Assembly (NCBI GenBank): GCA_003131705.1
Contig: PKUY01000080.1
Coordinates: 1,416 to 7,642, forward strand
Direction: 5' to 3'
DNA length: 6,227 nucleotides
From: Acidobacteriota bacterium
GTDB lineage: Bacteria > Acidobacteriota > Terriglobia > Acidiferrales > UBA7541
Positions 5,639 to 6,227 of the stretch are shown here, piece after piece (within the stretch, counting starts at the first letter, position 1; the number at the start of each line of letters is the position of its first letter). Below the pieces are notes generated by a model. It saw only the letters and a list, made by a program, of their open reading frames with translations, did no database searches and had not been told where the DNA came from. The position numbers were made by a program, and so were the translations under genes.

Positions 5639-6227
5639 TAAATTGTCGTTACGGGCTTGAATGCGCCGGGCGGCGGCCAGCCCGGTAAAACATACGCAAA
5701 ATACAGAGCGTCCAGCATAGCCCACAGAATATCGCACTTGGCCCGCAACGCGCCCAGCGCCAACTCCTGTTCCTCGCGCGTTCGTGCGTGCTCCACGACC
5801 CAAGCGAGTGCGAAAGTCGCGTCTTCGGGCGCCTGCGTCAGCCGCCCTTGGAAATAATCGAGGCCGCCGGAAAGCCACGGGTAGTGGTGTCGCAATCGAT
5901 CCATTCGTAGAGCGATCAGTTTTCCCGAAAATAGTTCGGTCAGCGACGACGCCACCGCTTCGAGAAACGTTCGCGAACGAACGAAATGGACGTAGGATTG
6001 GACGGCGTAGCGCGTGGCGGGCAAAATTCCTTCACCGCGGATTGCATCTTCAGGGCGAAGTCCCGTTGCTTCCACCAACCTGAGCCATTTCTCGATTCCG
6101 CCTGGCTTTGTGCCGTCGCCGTCGTGGTCGATGATTCGCTTGCGCCAAACTCGCCGAAAATCCGCGTCATCGGTGCGCGCGAGTATGGACGCGTCCTTGA
6201 TTGGAATGCGGCTCTGATACGTATAGC
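5638..6227 (-). CDS. pqqC: Pyrroloquinoline-quinone synthase PqqC, 5' end cut by the window edge
   Basis: The frame runs from the right edge (first whole codon 6225-6223) to TAA at 5640-5638, giving 195 residues. About 50 N-terminal residues are missing compared with the roughly 250-residue family. PqqC is a cofactor-free oxidase that performs the final ring closure and eight-electron oxidation to PQQ, in the heme-oxygenase-like all-helical fold. Fragment landmarks are YQSRIPIKDA (3-12), IIDHDG (31-36), GGIEKWLRL (42-50), EAVASSLTELF (89-99), HYPW (114-117), YFQGRL (124-129) and KCDILWAMLDALYFAY (163-178). With Klebsiella numbering from memory, Y53, Q54, K60, H84, Y175, R179 and K214 are kept. 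The position of H154 appears to hold Ile104, and the residue before Y53 is Thr. pqqD overlaps its stop codon by one base. pqqB and pqqA would be expected upstream, outside the window. Confidence 0.96.
   Translation of the reverse strand, partial: YTYQSRIPIKDASILARTDDADFRRVWRKRIIDHDGDGTKPGGIEKWLRLVEATGLRPEDAIRGEGILPATRYAVQSYVHFVRSRTFLEAVASSLTELFSGKLIALRMDRLRHHYPWLSGGLDYFQGRLTQAPEDATFALAWVVEHARTREEQELALGALRAKCDILWAMLDALYFAYVLPGWPPPGAFKPVTTI

Noticed and set aside
5639..5878. An N-terminal extension of PqqD into the pqqC region
   Set aside because: The extension is the shadow of pqqC in another phase. PqqD beginning at the coupled ATG at 5638 has the standard length and a normal N-terminus.

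Overview
The window reads as chromosomal DNA of a soil-type bacterium that makes the redox cofactor pyrroloquinoline quinone (PQQ). The best taxonomic guess is Acidobacteriota. It rests mainly on the 1106-residue outer-membrane receptor, an Oar-like type with an N-terminal carboxypeptidase-regulatory domain that is very abundant in that phylum. No rRNA, tRNA, CRISPR array, insertion sequence or phage gene was seen.

Layout. Bases 1-484 (+ strand) hold the C-terminal end of a TldD/PmbA-family metallopeptidase-like gene whose start lies left of the window. A 96-base convergent gap follows. The large receptor gene occupies 581-3901 on the - strand, with a GTG start and a perfect Shine-Dalgarno sequence. 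The 254-base interval 3902-4155 carries a good -10 box for the receptor, a possible 41-codon upstream reading frame that stops directly against the receptor start, and several inverted repeats just beyond the end of pqqE. From 4156 to the right edge, also on the - strand, lie pqqE, pqqD and the 3' three-quarters or so of pqqC, in transcriptional order pqqC-pqqD-pqqE. pqqA and pqqB are not visible and would be expected to the right.

How the genes work together. PqqD chaperones the precursor peptide PqqA. PqqE, a radical-SAM/SPASM enzyme, cross-links the Glu and Tyr side chains of PqqA. PqqC carries out the final ring closure and oxidation. All cluster ligands of PqqE are present, including the unusual aspartate ligand of the AuxII cluster. 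PQQ synthesis also needs a protease to free the cross-linked pair. A TldD-family protein has been implicated in this in Gluconobacter, so the TldD-like gene one gene away is a candidate partner. The receptor may share a physiological theme with PQQ, such as uptake of a substrate or cofactor, but that is only inferred from position.

No wholly new system is evident. The points most worth a second look are the TldD-pqq neighbourhood, the upstream reading frame abutting the receptor start, and the apparent loss of one active-site histidine in PqqC.
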